A program made the translations under genes and the position numbers. The notes under the pieces were generated by a model that was not told where the DNA came from, searched no databases, and worked only from the letters and a program-made list of their open reading frames with translations. Source: Sellimonas catena (GTDB lineage: Bacteria > Bacillota > Clostridia > Lachnospirales > Lachnospiraceae). From it: DNA of 64,000 bases. The stretch is from NCBI RefSeq assembly GCF_045063725.1, contig NZ_CP173695.1; one strand, given 5' to 3'. This document shows, one piece after another, positions 47,801 to 56,072 of the stretch; the stretch's first letter is position 1, and each line of letters opens with the position of its first letter.

Positions 47801-48655
47801 CTTCCGCATTGCCATCAGGGCAAGGTCCATCAGGCAGACAAACTTGTCCTCTCTGCCTTTGAAAATTTCACTGTGTGTCTGTAAATATTCCCGGTATGTC
47901 TCTTCCAGAGGTTCACGGTAGTCTCCCTCTCCGAAAGTTACATTGGTAAGCTCAGTGGAGAATGTCGTATGACGGCAGTGATCAGACCAGTATGTATCCA
48001 GCACACGGATCTCTGTCATGGACGGATCACGCTTCTCCTCTGTCCGGAAATAATTCTGAATATGAAGGAAATCCTTAAATGTCATGGCAAGGCCAAGGGA
48101 ATCATAAAGCTCTTTTAAGCTTCCCTCTTCCATGTCCTGGAAGCCGTCAAAAATCAGGACGTCTGCAGGCTCCTCAAACTGTGTCACCAGTGTTTCCGGC
48201 TTGTCCATTCCGGTTTCTCTGGAATCCACCGGGTTGATGCAGTGCGCCTTGATTGCCGCAAACTCCTCGTCGCTTACGCTTCCTTCGATTACGTAAGTTG
48301 TCGCCGTCTTGATTACCGGCTTTTCATCCTCACGGATAAACTGTACGCACTGTACAGCAGAATCCGCTCTCTGGTCAAACTGCCCCGGCAGGTACTCTAC
48401 GGAAAATGCCCGCTCGTCCTCTTTCATCGGGAAAGTCTCTTTATATAAGGTATCTACCGGCGGTTCCGCAAACACACCGTTGCACGCTCTCTCAAATGTC
48501 TCGTCTGACAGATTTTCAATATCATAGCGGATCAGCACACGGACATTGGTCACGCCGCAAATCCCCAGGTAGCTTTTGATCTCGTGTTTTAATGCTTTCG
48601 CCTGTACGGCAAAATCCTGCTTTTTCTCTGCATATACACGTCTTACACCGCTCAT
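44858..48655 (-). CDS. purL: Phosphoribosylformylglycinamidine synthase, single-chain
   Basis: A 1265-residue FGAR amidotransferase of purine synthesis (clade II long form). The N-terminal PurS-like domain is followed by two AIR-synthase-like halves, with DTYWSDHCRHTTF and NETHNHPTEIEPFGGAATCLGG marking the active site. The C-terminal glutaminase has FPGTNCEYDSAKAF, PGGFSAGDEPDGS and the nucleophile cysteine in LGICNGFQTLI. GGAGG lies before the ATG. In B. subtilis this activity is three proteins (PurSQL); here it is one. Alone on its transcript. Confidence 0.96.
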   Translation of the reverse strand: MSGVRRVYAEKKQDFAVQAKALKHEIKSYLGICGVTNVRVLIRYDIENLSDETFERACNGVFAEPPVDTLYKETFPMKEDERAFSVEYLPGQFDQRADSAVQCVQFIREDEKPVIKTATTYVIEGSVSDEEFAAIKAHCINPVDSRETGMDKPETLVTQFEEPADVLIFDGFQDMEEGSLKELYDSLGLAMTFKDFLHIQNYFRTEEKRDPSMTEIRVLDTYWSDHCRHTTFSTELTNVTFGEGDYREPLEETYREYLQTHSEIFKGREDKFVCLMDLALMAMRKLKKEGKLQDQEESDEINACSIVVPIEVDGKEEEWLVNFKNETHNHPTEIEPFGGAATCLGGAIRDPLSGRTYVYQAMRVTGAADPTVSVKDTMKGKLPQKKLVREAAHGYSSYGNQIGLATGMVKEIYHPDYVAKRMEIGAVLGAAPRRAVIRETSDPGDIIILLGGRTGRDGCGGATGSSKVHTEASIETCGAEVQKGNAPTERKIQRMFRREEVSRLIKKCNDFGAGGVSVAIGELADGLRVDLDKVPKKYAGLDGTEIAISESQERMAVVVDPKDVAQFLEYAKEENLEAVEVAVVTEEPRLVLSWRGKEIVNISRAFLDTNGAHQETEVFVEIPSKDGNMLEERKDVPDVKEAWLDTLKDLNVCSQKGLVEMFDGSIGAGSVFMPHGGKYQMTETQTMVAKLPVLKGACDTVSMMSFGFDPYLSSWSPYHGAVYAVTESIAKIVASGGDYRKIRFTFQEYFRRMTEDPKRWSQPFAALLGAYSAQIGYGLPSIGGKDSMSGTFQDIDVPPTLVSFAVDIAKVGDIITPELKAAGNKLVWLRIEKDQYSLPVYSQIMDQYGKFREDIQNGNIVSAYALDRHGIAAAVSKMAFGNGMGVKIEHNVDPRDFFAPGFGDIIAEVPAEKVGKLAITYTVIGEVTDNGTFSYGNTEITLAEAESAWKAPLEKVFATVSGEESAPESVYVAPADPEARITEDGCYDTKKVHICSHKIAQPTVFIPVFPGTNCEYDSAKAFERAGAKVITKVFRNLDAADIRDSVAEFEKAIGQSQIIMFPGGFSAGDEPDGSAKFFATAFQNAKMKEAVEKLLNERDGLALGICNGFQTLIKLGLVPHGKIVGQTEDAPTLTYNTIGRHISKMVYTKVVTNKSPWLQMAELGGVYTNPASHGEGRFVANEEWLNTLFANGQVATQYCDLDGNVTMDEEWNVNGSYRAIEGITSPDGRVLGKMAHSERRADGVAINIYGEQDMKIFESGVAYFK

Positions 48656-48763
48656 GAATTTCCTCCATTCTTCTTTTTACAAGATTATTCGATTCTGACC
48701 CTAGTGTATCATACTTTTCTTGATAAGTATAATTAATATATTTAAATTTACTTATAAGTTGTC

Positions 48764-49465
48764 CTAATTTTCTTTTTTCTTCCTCCAGATCCGAAGTCCA
48801 ATACAGATCAATTCAAAGAAAATCAGAAAAGCAACAAAAAATCCCCCGATCCGCAGTGTCATATCGAAGAAAAATCCTTCCGGAAGCATCCGGATCATAT
48901 AATCCGTGGCCGGGTCAAACATACACAGATCATTGTCGAAAAACAGCTCATGGAAAATGACAAAGCACCGGTCAAAGTTCACGGCAATCGCAATTCCAAG
49001 AGCCGCAACCAGCGCCAGAAATACCCCGACCGTGATCTCATAAGCCTTCGGCAGAATCCGTTTGAGATCCGCCTTCAAAATGAGCAGAAGCACTACCGCC
49101 GCAGCCAGTATAACCGCCGCATATCTTCTGAGGGCAAACCCTCCAAGAAACAGATCCCGGACCTCTCCCATATGGAACCTGTCCTGTTCATTGAAAAAGT
49201 CCTGACGCTCCCCATCAATCGTAGTCATGACGGAAAGCTCCTCCCGGTCTCCTCGTAAGTAGGACATCATCTTTTCCGTAACATCCATGATGTCGTCCAT
49301 CTCCATCGGGAGTGTCTCCTGAATTTCATACTTTTCATATTCTTTCTGGTAAAACCCAAAATCACTGTATGCTGCGATCTCGAAAGCACTCAGCAGTAAA
49401 ATCAGAATCAGCGAAACCGCTGCCGCTGCTGCCAGAAATCCGTGTAGCACTTTTTTTGTCTTCAT
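48764..49465 (-). CDS. TIGR01906-type integral membrane protein
   Basis: A 233-residue membrane protein with about four helices (8-30, 110-132, 140-165, 205-228) and an extracellular loop with EEMDDVTEKMM-like sequence (here MEMDDIMDVTEKMMSYLRG). This pattern fits the TIGR01906 family of unknown function common in Clostridia. Divergent from the LysR gene. Confidence 0.82.
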   Translation of the reverse strand: MKTKKVLHGFLAAAAAVSLILILLLSAFEIAAYSDFGFYQKEYEKYEIQETLPMEMDDIMDVTEKMMSYLRGDREELSVMTTIDGERQDFFNEQDRFHMGEVRDLFLGGFALRRYAAVILAAAVVLLLILKADLKRILPKAYEITVGVFLALVAALGIAIAVNFDRCFVIFHELFFDNDLCMFDPATDYMIRMLPEGFFFDMTLRIGGFFVAFLIFFELICIGLRIWRKKKEN

Positions 49466-49547
49466 TCTTATCGCCGTTCCTTTCTGTCTGTCTTCTTTTC
49501 CTATTATATATGCTGTCGGCCTGTCCTTCCAGCAAAACTTTTGTGCC

Positions 49548-49576
49548 TTGTTTTTTTCCCATTCTTTCCTTATAAT
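49548..49576 (+). promoter_or_regulatory. Promoter of the LysR gene
   Basis: TTGTTT (49548-49553) and TATAAT (49571-49576), 17-bp spacer, 27 nt before the start. Confidence 0.75.
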
Positions 49577-49602
49577 AAAACTAGAATTTATAAGGAGGAC
49601 TT

Positions 49603-50478
49603 ATGATGGATATCAACTATGAATTATATAAAGTTTTTTACTATGTTGCGTCAAGTTTAAGCTTCTCCGAAGCATCCAAGCAGCTTTATATTTCCCAGTC
49701 CGCAGTCAGCCAGTCAATCAAGGCTCTGGAAAAGAAACTGGATCAGGTCCTGTTTATCCGGAGTACAAAGAAAGTCCAGCTCACTCCGGAAGGGGAGATC
49801 CTTCTGCGCCATGTGGAACCGGCCATGAATCTGATCAAAAGAGGAGAAAACCAGCTTCTGGAATCCGCCTCCACAGGCGGTCAGATCCGGATCGGGGCAA
49901 GTGATACCATCTGCCGCTACTTTCTCGTACCGTATCTAGAGCGTTTTCACAGGAGTTTTCCAAGTTCTCACATCAAGGTGACAAACCAGACGTCCATCAA
50001 ATGCGTGGATCTTCTGGAAAACGGACAGGTGGATCTGATTTTTATCAATTACCCTAACAATTATATCAACCAGCTTTCTACTGTCAAAAAGATCAAAACG
50101 TTCCGGGACGTCTTTGTCGCCAATGATTCCTTCTCCCACCTGAAAGGGAAGAAACTTTCCTACCAGGAACTTTTGGATCAACCGATCCTGATGCTGGACC
50201 GGAAAAGTACGACCAGTGAATTCCTTCACAGTCTTTTCCAGCAGCATCAGCTGGATCTTGTACCGGAAATCGAGCTGAGCAGCAATGATCTTCTCATCGA
50301 TCTTGCAAAGATCGGCCTTGGCATCGCTTTCATTCCGGATTACTGTTTAAGCCGTGACCCGGAAGGGCTCTTTATCGTGGAGACAAAAGAAGAGCTGCCA
50401 AAACGGCAGCTCCTGATCGCCTACAATGACCGGATTCCGATGTCCCGGTCTGTACAGGCTTTTCTCGATTACTTCTAA
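49603..50478 (+). CDS. LysR-family transcriptional regulator
   Basis: A 291-residue LysR regulator. The N-terminal helix-turn-helix is SFSEASKQLYISQSAVSQSIKALEKKLDQVLFIRS; the effector domain begins GGQIRIGASDTICRYFLVPYL. AAGGAGG precedes the ATG pair. It is divergent from the TIGR01906 gene and convergent with the helicase gene. Target and ligand unknown. Confidence 0.92.
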   Translation: MMDINYELYKVFYYVASSLSFSEASKQLYISQSAVSQSIKALEKKLDQVLFIRSTKKVQLTPEGEILLRHVEPAMNLIKRGENQLLESASTGGQIRIGASDTICRYFLVPYLERFHRSFPSSHIKVTNQTSIKCVDLLENGQVDLIFINYPNNYINQLSTVKKIKTFRDVFVANDSFSHLKGKKLSYQELLDQPILMLDRKSTTSEFLHSLFQQHQLDLVPEIELSSNDLLIDLAKIGLGIAFIPDYCLSRDPEGLFIVETKEELPKRQLLIAYNDRIPMSRSVQAFLDYF

Positions 50479-50518
50479 TCTTTGGATCACAGCCGGATCC
50501 TTACGTTTTCGGAGTGTT

Positions 50519-52894
50519 CTATGGCTGCGTCCTGGTTTCATCCCAGAATGCAGCCACCGCTTCCGCGGTCTGGGGAAGCCGGATGGAGAAAGCCTTGCTC
50601 CATTCTCTGGGAAAGACCGCCCGGTACTGTCGAAGCAGGAAACGGTCGTCCAGAAGAAAAATCATTCCTCTGTCCGTATCGGTTCGGATCACCCGTCCAG
50701 CCGCCTGCATGACTTTATTCATTCCAGGATACAGGTAGGCATAATCAAATCCGCTCATTCCTTTTTCATCAAAATACTGCTTTAACAGCTCTCTCTCCAG
50801 ACAGACCTGTGGAAGTCCTGTGCCGACAATCCACGTCCCGATCAGCCGCTCTTCTGTCAGATCGATCCCCTCTGAAAAAATCCCGCCCATCACGCAGAAT
50901 CCGATCAGTGATCCGTCCCGCTCTTCCTCAAAGTAATTCAGAAATTCTTCCCGTTCTTCCTCCGTCATGCCCGGATCCTGAATCAGGCAGAAAATCTCCT
51001 CCTCTTCTTTCTGAAGTGCCAAAAAGGCCTCATACACATCATTTAAAAACCGATAGGATGGGAAAAAGGCAAGATAATTCCCATTTTTCTTTCGAACCGT
51101 CTCCAGCATATATCTGGCATACCGCTCGTACATCTCCTCACTGCGCCTCGTATATCGGGTCGTAACATCGCTTCCGATCAGAACCCTTTTATTCTCTTCC
51201 GGAAACGGGGTATGGGCATACACCGCATAGTCATCTGTCTGCGTGCTCAACAGCTTCTTATAATATTGAATCGGAAGCAGGGTTGCCGAAAAGAAGATCG
51301 TACTGACTCCGTAATTCAGATACTCGCTTAAATTGACTGCCGGATTCACGCAGAACAGCCGGACATAAAACTTCCCTTCTTCGGTAAGCTCCGTATAAAT
51401 CATATAATTTTCGTCCAGTTTATCATGAATATACAGGAAATCCCGAATCTCAAAATACAGATCCAGCACCTTCTCCCGGATCTCTTCCTGACTGCACTCT
51501 TCCAGAAAACGCTCTATTTCGGTCATCACATTCATCAGACGGAGCACCAAATGGGAGACACTGGAATATAAAGCATGTCCCGGGCATTCCCTTTTCAGTG
51601 TCAGAAGCTGCTCATTACACCCGCTGATGGCTTTTCCCAGTTTTGCATCCTCCTCTTTTACCGCTCTTCTGACCTCCAGAAAATCTTCCTTGCAGATGGA
51701 GGCACTGTACATGGATCTCCCCCTTTCCACCAGATTGTGCGCCTCGTCAATCAAAAAGAGATACTCCTTCTTCGCTCCTTCTCCGAAAAAGCGCCTGAGA
51801 TGGGCATTCGGATCAAATACATAATTGTAATCACAGATGACCGCATCAGTCCAGACAGAAAGATCCAGCGCCATCTCAAACGGACATACGATATGCTTTC
51901 TTGCATAGGATTCAATCTGATCCCTGCTCATATCATCGGTGTGGGTCAGCATATCAAAGACCGCATCATTGACCCGGTCAAAGTGTCCTTTCGCATATGG
52001 GCAGGCATCCGGATTGCATTCCGCTTTTTCACAAAAGCAGATCTTCTCTTTTGCAGTCAGAGTAATAACCTTGCAGGCCAGTCCCTGCTCCTTTAACGTA
52101 AGGAAAGCCTTTTCCGCCACTGTCCTTGTGATCGTCTTGGCTGTCAGATAGAAGATCTGATTCGCCAGTCCTTCGCCAACTGCCTTTACCGCAGGGAACA
52201 CTGTCGCCATCGTCTTCCCTACTCCTGTCGGAGCCTGAATAAACAGCTTCTTCTTCCTGAGAATCGACCGGTACACCGATACCACCAGATCTTTCTGCCC
52301 TTCCCGGTAACCGAAAGGAAACTCCACCTGTTTGATGGACTGATTCCTCTTTTGCCTCCACTCTATCTGAAAAACGGCCCATTTTTCATACCGGTGCACC
52401 AGATCAAAAAACCATTTCTTCAGTTCTTCACAGGAAAAAGTCTGATAAAAACGCTTTACTTCCTCTGTCTCCATCTGACAGTAGGTCATCTGTACTCCGA
52501 TTTCAGAAAGTTCCTTTATGCTGGCATATATATAGGCATAGCACTTTGCCTGGGCCAGATGCACCTTCTTCGGTTCTTTGATCAGATCCAGATCCTGCAG
52601 GATTCCCTTGATTTCATCCACTGCGGTCCGGCCATCCTCCTCAATAATTCCGTCCGCTCTTCCCTCCACTATAATATCCAGTTTCTCACACGGCACGACA
52701 ATCTGAAGCGGCACCTCCGCATGATATCCGCCTCCCATCTGTCTTTGAATTTTCCGATGAATCCTTCCCCCAAGCAGCATGGCCTCCTTATCCGCTGTGC
52801 CTCCCTGTCTGCTGTCCAGATCTCCCTCTCTTAGAATAAACTCCACCAGATTTCGGACCGAAATCCGTACCTTCTCCTCTTTTTTCTCTTCCAT
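50519..52894 (-). CDS. Cas4/RecB-like nuclease fused to a DinG/XPD-family helicase
   Basis: A 791-residue protein. Residues 1-150 have PD-(D/E)XK motifs of the RecB/Cas4 type: His46 in GGRIHRKI, Asp81 in GRADGII, Glu94-x-Lys96 in VDEIKG, and QAKCYAY (Gln115...Tyr119). From about 200 there is an SF2 helicase: Walker A APTGVGKTMA, FeS cysteines in ICFCEKAECNPDACPY, LIDEAHNL, and the C-terminal QAAGRVIRTDTDRG. It should bind single-stranded DNA and unwind 5' to 3'. The ribosome site is weak. Stand-alone gene; likely in repair. Confidence 0.9.
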   Translation of the reverse strand: MEEKKEEKVRISVRNLVEFILREGDLDSRQGGTADKEAMLLGGRIHRKIQRQMGGGYHAEVPLQIVVPCEKLDIIVEGRADGIIEEDGRTAVDEIKGILQDLDLIKEPKKVHLAQAKCYAYIYASIKELSEIGVQMTYCQMETEEVKRFYQTFSCEELKKWFFDLVHRYEKWAVFQIEWRQKRNQSIKQVEFPFGYREGQKDLVVSVYRSILRKKKLFIQAPTGVGKTMATVFPAVKAVGEGLANQIFYLTAKTITRTVAEKAFLTLKEQGLACKVITLTAKEKICFCEKAECNPDACPYAKGHFDRVNDAVFDMLTHTDDMSRDQIESYARKHIVCPFEMALDLSVWTDAVICDYNYVFDPNAHLRRFFGEGAKKEYLFLIDEAHNLVERGRSMYSASICKEDFLEVRRAVKEEDAKLGKAISGCNEQLLTLKRECPGHALYSSVSHLVLRLMNVMTEIERFLEECSQEEIREKVLDLYFEIRDFLYIHDKLDENYMIYTELTEEGKFYVRLFCVNPAVNLSEYLNYGVSTIFFSATLLPIQYYKKLLSTQTDDYAVYAHTPFPEENKRVLIGSDVTTRYTRRSEEMYERYARYMLETVRKKNGNYLAFFPSYRFLNDVYEAFLALQKEEEEIFCLIQDPGMTEEEREEFLNYFEEERDGSLIGFCVMGGIFSEGIDLTEERLIGTWIVGTGLPQVCLERELLKQYFDEKGMSGFDYAYLYPGMNKVMQAAGRVIRTDTDRGMIFLLDDRFLLRQYRAVFPREWSKAFSIRLPQTAEAVAAFWDETRTQP

Positions 52895-52954
52895 CCCGGG
52901 TCACGTCTTTTCTTTCATTTTTGTCTAATCTTGTTTATTATAACATAAACACAG

Positions 52955-53009
52955 TATAAAAAAGAAGTGCTTCCCCGTCTTGTCGGAATGGAAACACTTC
53001 TTTTTTATA
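52955..53009 (-). terminator. Terminator of the second HPr-like gene
   Basis: A perfect 15-bp stem TATAAAAAAGAAGTG and its complement, with further inner pairing CTTCC/GGAA, and T-runs on both strands. Confidence 0.9.
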
Positions 53010-53026
53010 CCCTGCCAAATGCCGCC

Positions 53027-53254
53027 TTATGCGACACAGAATTTATTCAAAGTTGCTTCAAAATGCGGATCGATTCCAGCATACTGCACAGTCAGAGTTT
53101 TGTTCAGATCGAGACTGAAAACGCCTAAAATCGATTTGGCATCTACGATGAATCGATTGTAAAATACATCGATATCAAAATCGCACTTTTCTGCGGATGT
53201 GACAAACTCATGGACATCTGCAGGGGTCAATTTGATTTTTCGTTTATGTTCCAT
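53027..53254 (-). CDS. Orphan HPr-like protein 2
   Basis: A 75-residue HPr-fold protein. DAKSILGVFSLDL matches the Ser46 region of HPr closely. A histidine falls at position 15 (DVHEFV), where HPr has its phospho-histidine, but the essential Arg17 and Pro18 of the IHARP loop are replaced by Phe and Val. PTS phosphotransfer is doubtful. AAGGGAG lies upstream of the ATG, and a strong terminator follows. It pairs conceptually with the gene at 23958 but shares little outside the Ser46 region. Confidence 0.84.
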   Translation of the reverse strand: MEHKRKIKLTPADVHEFVTSAEKCDFDIDVFYNRFIVDAKSILGVFSLDLNKTLTVQYAGIDPHFEATLNKFCVA

Positions 53255-53397
53255 TTGAATACACTCCCTTCTGTGTTCCCATGTATTATGCCATCATCTT
53301 TTTTGAAAATCAATCTGTAAAAATGCCAGTATTTTCCAGGTTTTCCTCTTTTCTTTGTCGAAACCGCTCAAAAAATCCGCAAAATGAAACTCCTGTC

Positions 53398-54177
53398 CTA
53401 AGACTGCTCTCCGTCCCGGTATTCTATCATTTCGCCCCGGTAGCGCAGCGGCATATTCATCTGCTGAAGCTTCAAATTCTTCCTTTCCTGAATCGTCACG
53501 CTCTTTTTAAATCCCTTCCATAATCTCTGCCACTCTTTTTCCTTTTCCGAAAACGATTTTTCTATTTCCCATTTGCGCTCTTCATCTCTGATAATCAGCC
53601 ATGGCTTCTGTTTCGGGTGGATCAGAAAAGAAGCATGTGTCTCATCGCAGATCACAAAATCTTCCAGCGGGAACCGGTTGGAAAAATGATCAGCAATCCC
53701 CGGAAGGACAAAATTGTGCGGTGTAATGCTGGCATAAAGAATCCCTCCTTCCAGCTCCTGAAAACGAAGAAACTCTTTCCACGCATGTGTTTCCCTGCCA
53801 ACATTTCTGCTCAGTTCAAACACACGGCGCACCTCCGGATGAGAGAGATGCCCCATAATCTTCTTCCCGTCGGGAAGGTTTCTTGCCTCCATCATCATAC
53901 GAAGAATCGCCGTTCCCTTTCCGGGATCTTCTGAAAGCAAGGCATATCCGACAGACAGTTCAGCCTCCTCTCCCAGATGGCGGTGAATCAGCCTGCGGAC
54001 TGCCTGTGCCTTCTTTTCATCCTCTCTCACTTCCCGGTACTCACAGAACATCTCCTGCTGCACACTGCCCCAGAAAACAATCCCTGCCTCCTGGTCACTC
54101 CTGTCATAAGTCCACGCATCATAGATGGCGGAGAGTACTCCTGTCATGGTCTCCGTACAGATATATCTTCGTTTCAT
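53398..54177 (-). CDS. DUF4130/TIGR03915 protein, partner of the radical-SAM enzyme
   Basis: A 259-residue protein of the TIGR03915 family, found next to TIGR03916-type radical-SAM proteins and proposed to act in DNA modification or repair. Its middle has the conserved VRRVFELSRNVGRETHAWKEFLRFQEL and its end the pattern WQRLWKGFKKSVTIQERKNLKLQQMNMPLRYR. The ATG overlaps the radical-SAM stop (ATGA). It shares the LexA-controlled promoter. The chemistry is not known to me. Confidence 0.9.
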   Translation of the reverse strand: MKRRYICTETMTGVLSAIYDAWTYDRSDQEAGIVFWGSVQQEMFCEYREVREDEKKAQAVRRLIHRHLGEEAELSVGYALLSEDPGKGTAILRMMMEARNLPDGKKIMGHLSHPEVRRVFELSRNVGRETHAWKEFLRFQELEGGILYASITPHNFVLPGIADHFSNRFPLEDFVICDETHASFLIHPKQKPWLIIRDEERKWEIEKSFSEKEKEWQRLWKGFKKSVTIQERKNLKLQQMNMPLRYRGEMIEYRDGEQS

Positions 54178-55493
54178 CTTCCCACTTCCCCGATCTTCAT
54201 GTCATCAAAAAGCGACAGCTGCCTGTAGGTAATCTCCCCAAGTCTCCCCGGAAGCTTCTCCCTCGGATCCAGAAGATTCCTTAAAATATAATCTTCATCC
54301 ATCCGTATCGGATACATCATCTTCCCTTTGCATGTCACAAAATAAAGCGCCCGCTTCAACACAACGCCCATCTTCTTCAAATCTGTGAAATCCAGCGTTC
54401 CTGTTCTTCTTGCCCGCACAATCCGTCTGGCGGATGTATAGCCGATCCCCGGCACCCGAAGCAGCGTCTGGTAATCAGCCCGGTTGACCTCCACCGGAAA
54501 ATACTCCAGATGCCGCAGGGCCCAGTCGCACTTCGGATCCAGAACCAGATTGAAATTCGGGCGTTCTTCCGATAAAAGCTCCTCTGCCGAAAAATGATAA
54601 TACCGCAGAAGCCAGTCCGCCTGGTACAATCTATGCTCCCGAAGAAGCGGCGGCCCAAGGTCCGTCCTTGCAGGAAGGGCAGAATCTTCATTCACATGAA
54701 CAAACGCCGAGTAAAACACCCTCTTTAACTCAAACTTCTGATAAAGAGACTCTGCCACACGGATAATCTGATAATCGCTCTCCGGTGTTGCCCCGATAAT
54801 CATCTGCGTACTCTGTCCTGCCGGAACAAACTGCGGCGCGTGCCGGTACAGCGCAAGCTCATGTGTATTCTCCTCCCGTTTCTTCTGTACATATCGCATC
54901 GGAGATAAAATATTTTTCCGGCTCTTATGAGGTGCCAGAAGATGCAGGCTCTCAGCCGTAGGAAGCTCCAGATTAATACTCATTCTGTCCGCAAGAAATC
55001 CCGTCATCCGAATCAGATCCTGAGATGCACCCGGTATTGCCTTTACATGAATATAACCCTGAAACCGGTACTGTGACCGCAGCCGGTATAAAGTCTCATA
55101 AATCAGGCGCATCGTATAGTCCGGACTTTTCATAATACCGGAACTTAAAAACAATCCTTCTATATAATTTCTCCGGTAAAACTCAATCGTAAGACGGCAG
55201 ACCTCATCCGGGGTAAAGGATGTCCGCTCCACATCATTGGACGCACGGTTAATACAGTACTTACAGTCAAAAATACATTCATTGGTAAACAGGATCTTTA
55301 AGAGGGAGACGCACCGTCCGTCCGGCGTAAAACTGTGGCAGATCCCTGCTTTCTCGCAATTCCCGATTCCAGTTCCGTCTCCCCTTCTCTGAGTGCCGCT
55401 GGAAGTACATGCCACATCATATTTGGCTGCGTCAGAGAGAATGCTCAGCTTCTCATACAGCGTCTTTTCTTTCTGAATCCGAAAACAATCCAC
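54174..55493 (-). CDS. Radical-SAM DNA modification/repair protein (TIGR03916 type)
   Basis: A 439-residue radical-SAM protein. CIFDCKYC is the CxxxCxxC iron-sulfur motif, and upstream YDVACTSSGTQRR and GICHSFTPDGRCVSLLKIL are family hallmarks. A C-terminal helix-hairpin-helix, VPGIGYTSARRIVRARR, suggests DNA binding. GTG 55493 is the start because AGGAGG is 8 nt upstream; the longer frame would cross the operator and promoter. First gene of an SOS-type operon with the DUF4130 gene. The lesion or base acted on is unknown. Confidence 0.92.
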   Translation of the reverse strand: MDCFRIQKEKTLYEKLSILSDAAKYDVACTSSGTQRRGDGTGIGNCEKAGICHSFTPDGRCVSLLKILFTNECIFDCKYCINRASNDVERTSFTPDEVCRLTIEFYRRNYIEGLFLSSGIMKSPDYTMRLIYETLYRLRSQYRFQGYIHVKAIPGASQDLIRMTGFLADRMSINLELPTAESLHLLAPHKSRKNILSPMRYVQKKREENTHELALYRHAPQFVPAGQSTQMIIGATPESDYQIIRVAESLYQKFELKRVFYSAFVHVNEDSALPARTDLGPPLLREHRLYQADWLLRYYHFSAEELLSEERPNFNLVLDPKCDWALRHLEYFPVEVNRADYQTLLRVPGIGYTSARRIVRARRTGTLDFTDLKKMGVVLKRALYFVTCKGKMMYPIRMDEDYILRNLLDPREKLPGRLGEITYRQLSLFDDMKIGEVGR

Positions 55494-55513
55494 GTATCTC
55501 CCCTCCTCTTTTC

Positions 55514-55562
55514 GAACATATGTTCTTTTTATTATGATAGCACATACGTTCGGCATGCGCAA
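55514..55562 (-). promoter_or_regulatory. LexA-controlled promoter of the radical-SAM operon
   Basis: TTGCGC (55562-55557) and TATCAT (55539-55534) on the minus strand are 17 bp apart. A perfect Firmicutes LexA box GAACATATGTTC lies at 55514-55525, just after the -10. A near-match GAACGTATGTGC (55551-55540) fills the spacer. Two boxes over the promoter imply tight SOS control. Confidence 0.88.
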
Positions 55563-55571
55563 GGAGAAATT

Positions 55572-55612
55572 AAAAAACTCCATACAGGCAATGTTCTGTC
55601 TGTACAGAGTTT
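55572..55612 (-). terminator. Terminator of the mrp-fRMsr transcript
   Basis: Interrupted stem AAACTC..TACAG / CTGTA..GAGTTT followed by a T-run, 4 nt after the stop of the GAF-domain gene. Confidence 0.75.
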
Positions 55613-55616
55613 CTGA

Positions 55617-56072
55617 TTATTTCCATATGCAGTTTTTCTCCAGCACTCTTACGATTTCCTTTAATCCCTCTTCGTCTTCCTCGGAAAAGCGTCCCACAAG
55701 CGGGCTGTCAATATCCAGCACTCCAATGACGTCGTCTCCGTCGTGGATCGGAAGGACAATCTCGGAATTCGATGCGCTGTCACAGGCGATATGCCCTTCA
55801 AATTCATGTACGTCGTACACTCTGAGCACCTGATCTTTCTGTGCCGCAGTTCCGCATACTCCCTGTCCCAGAGGAATCCGGATACAGGCTGTCTTTCCCT
55901 GAAATGGTCCAAGGTAAAGCGCTCCATCCTCCATCAGATAAAATCCGGCCCAGTTCAGATCCGGGAGTATCTGCCAGAGTAATGCGGACGCATTGGCCAG
56001 ATTCGGAACAGGACGGCTCTGCGTCCCGGTCAGTGCATCCATCTGTTCTTTTAAAAGGCGATAATCGATCAT
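55617..56072 (-). CDS. Free methionine-(R)-sulfoxide reductase (GAF domain)
   Basis: A 151-residue single GAF domain. WAGFY, LGPFQGKTACIRIPLGQGVCG and GHIACDSASNSEIVLP match fRMsr enzymes. Cys63, Cys73 and Cys97 have the same spacing (10 and 24) as the three redox cysteines of characterised fRMsr. It reduces free methionine-R-sulfoxide. The start overlaps the mrp stop by 4 nt. Confidence 0.92.
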   Translation of the reverse strand: MIDYRLLKEQMDALTGTQSRPVPNLANASALLWQILPDLNWAGFYLMEDGALYLGPFQGKTACIRIPLGQGVCGTAAQKDQVLRVYDVHEFEGHIACDSASNSEIVLPIHDGDDVIGVLDIDSPLVGRFSEEDEEGLKEIVRVLEKNCIWK

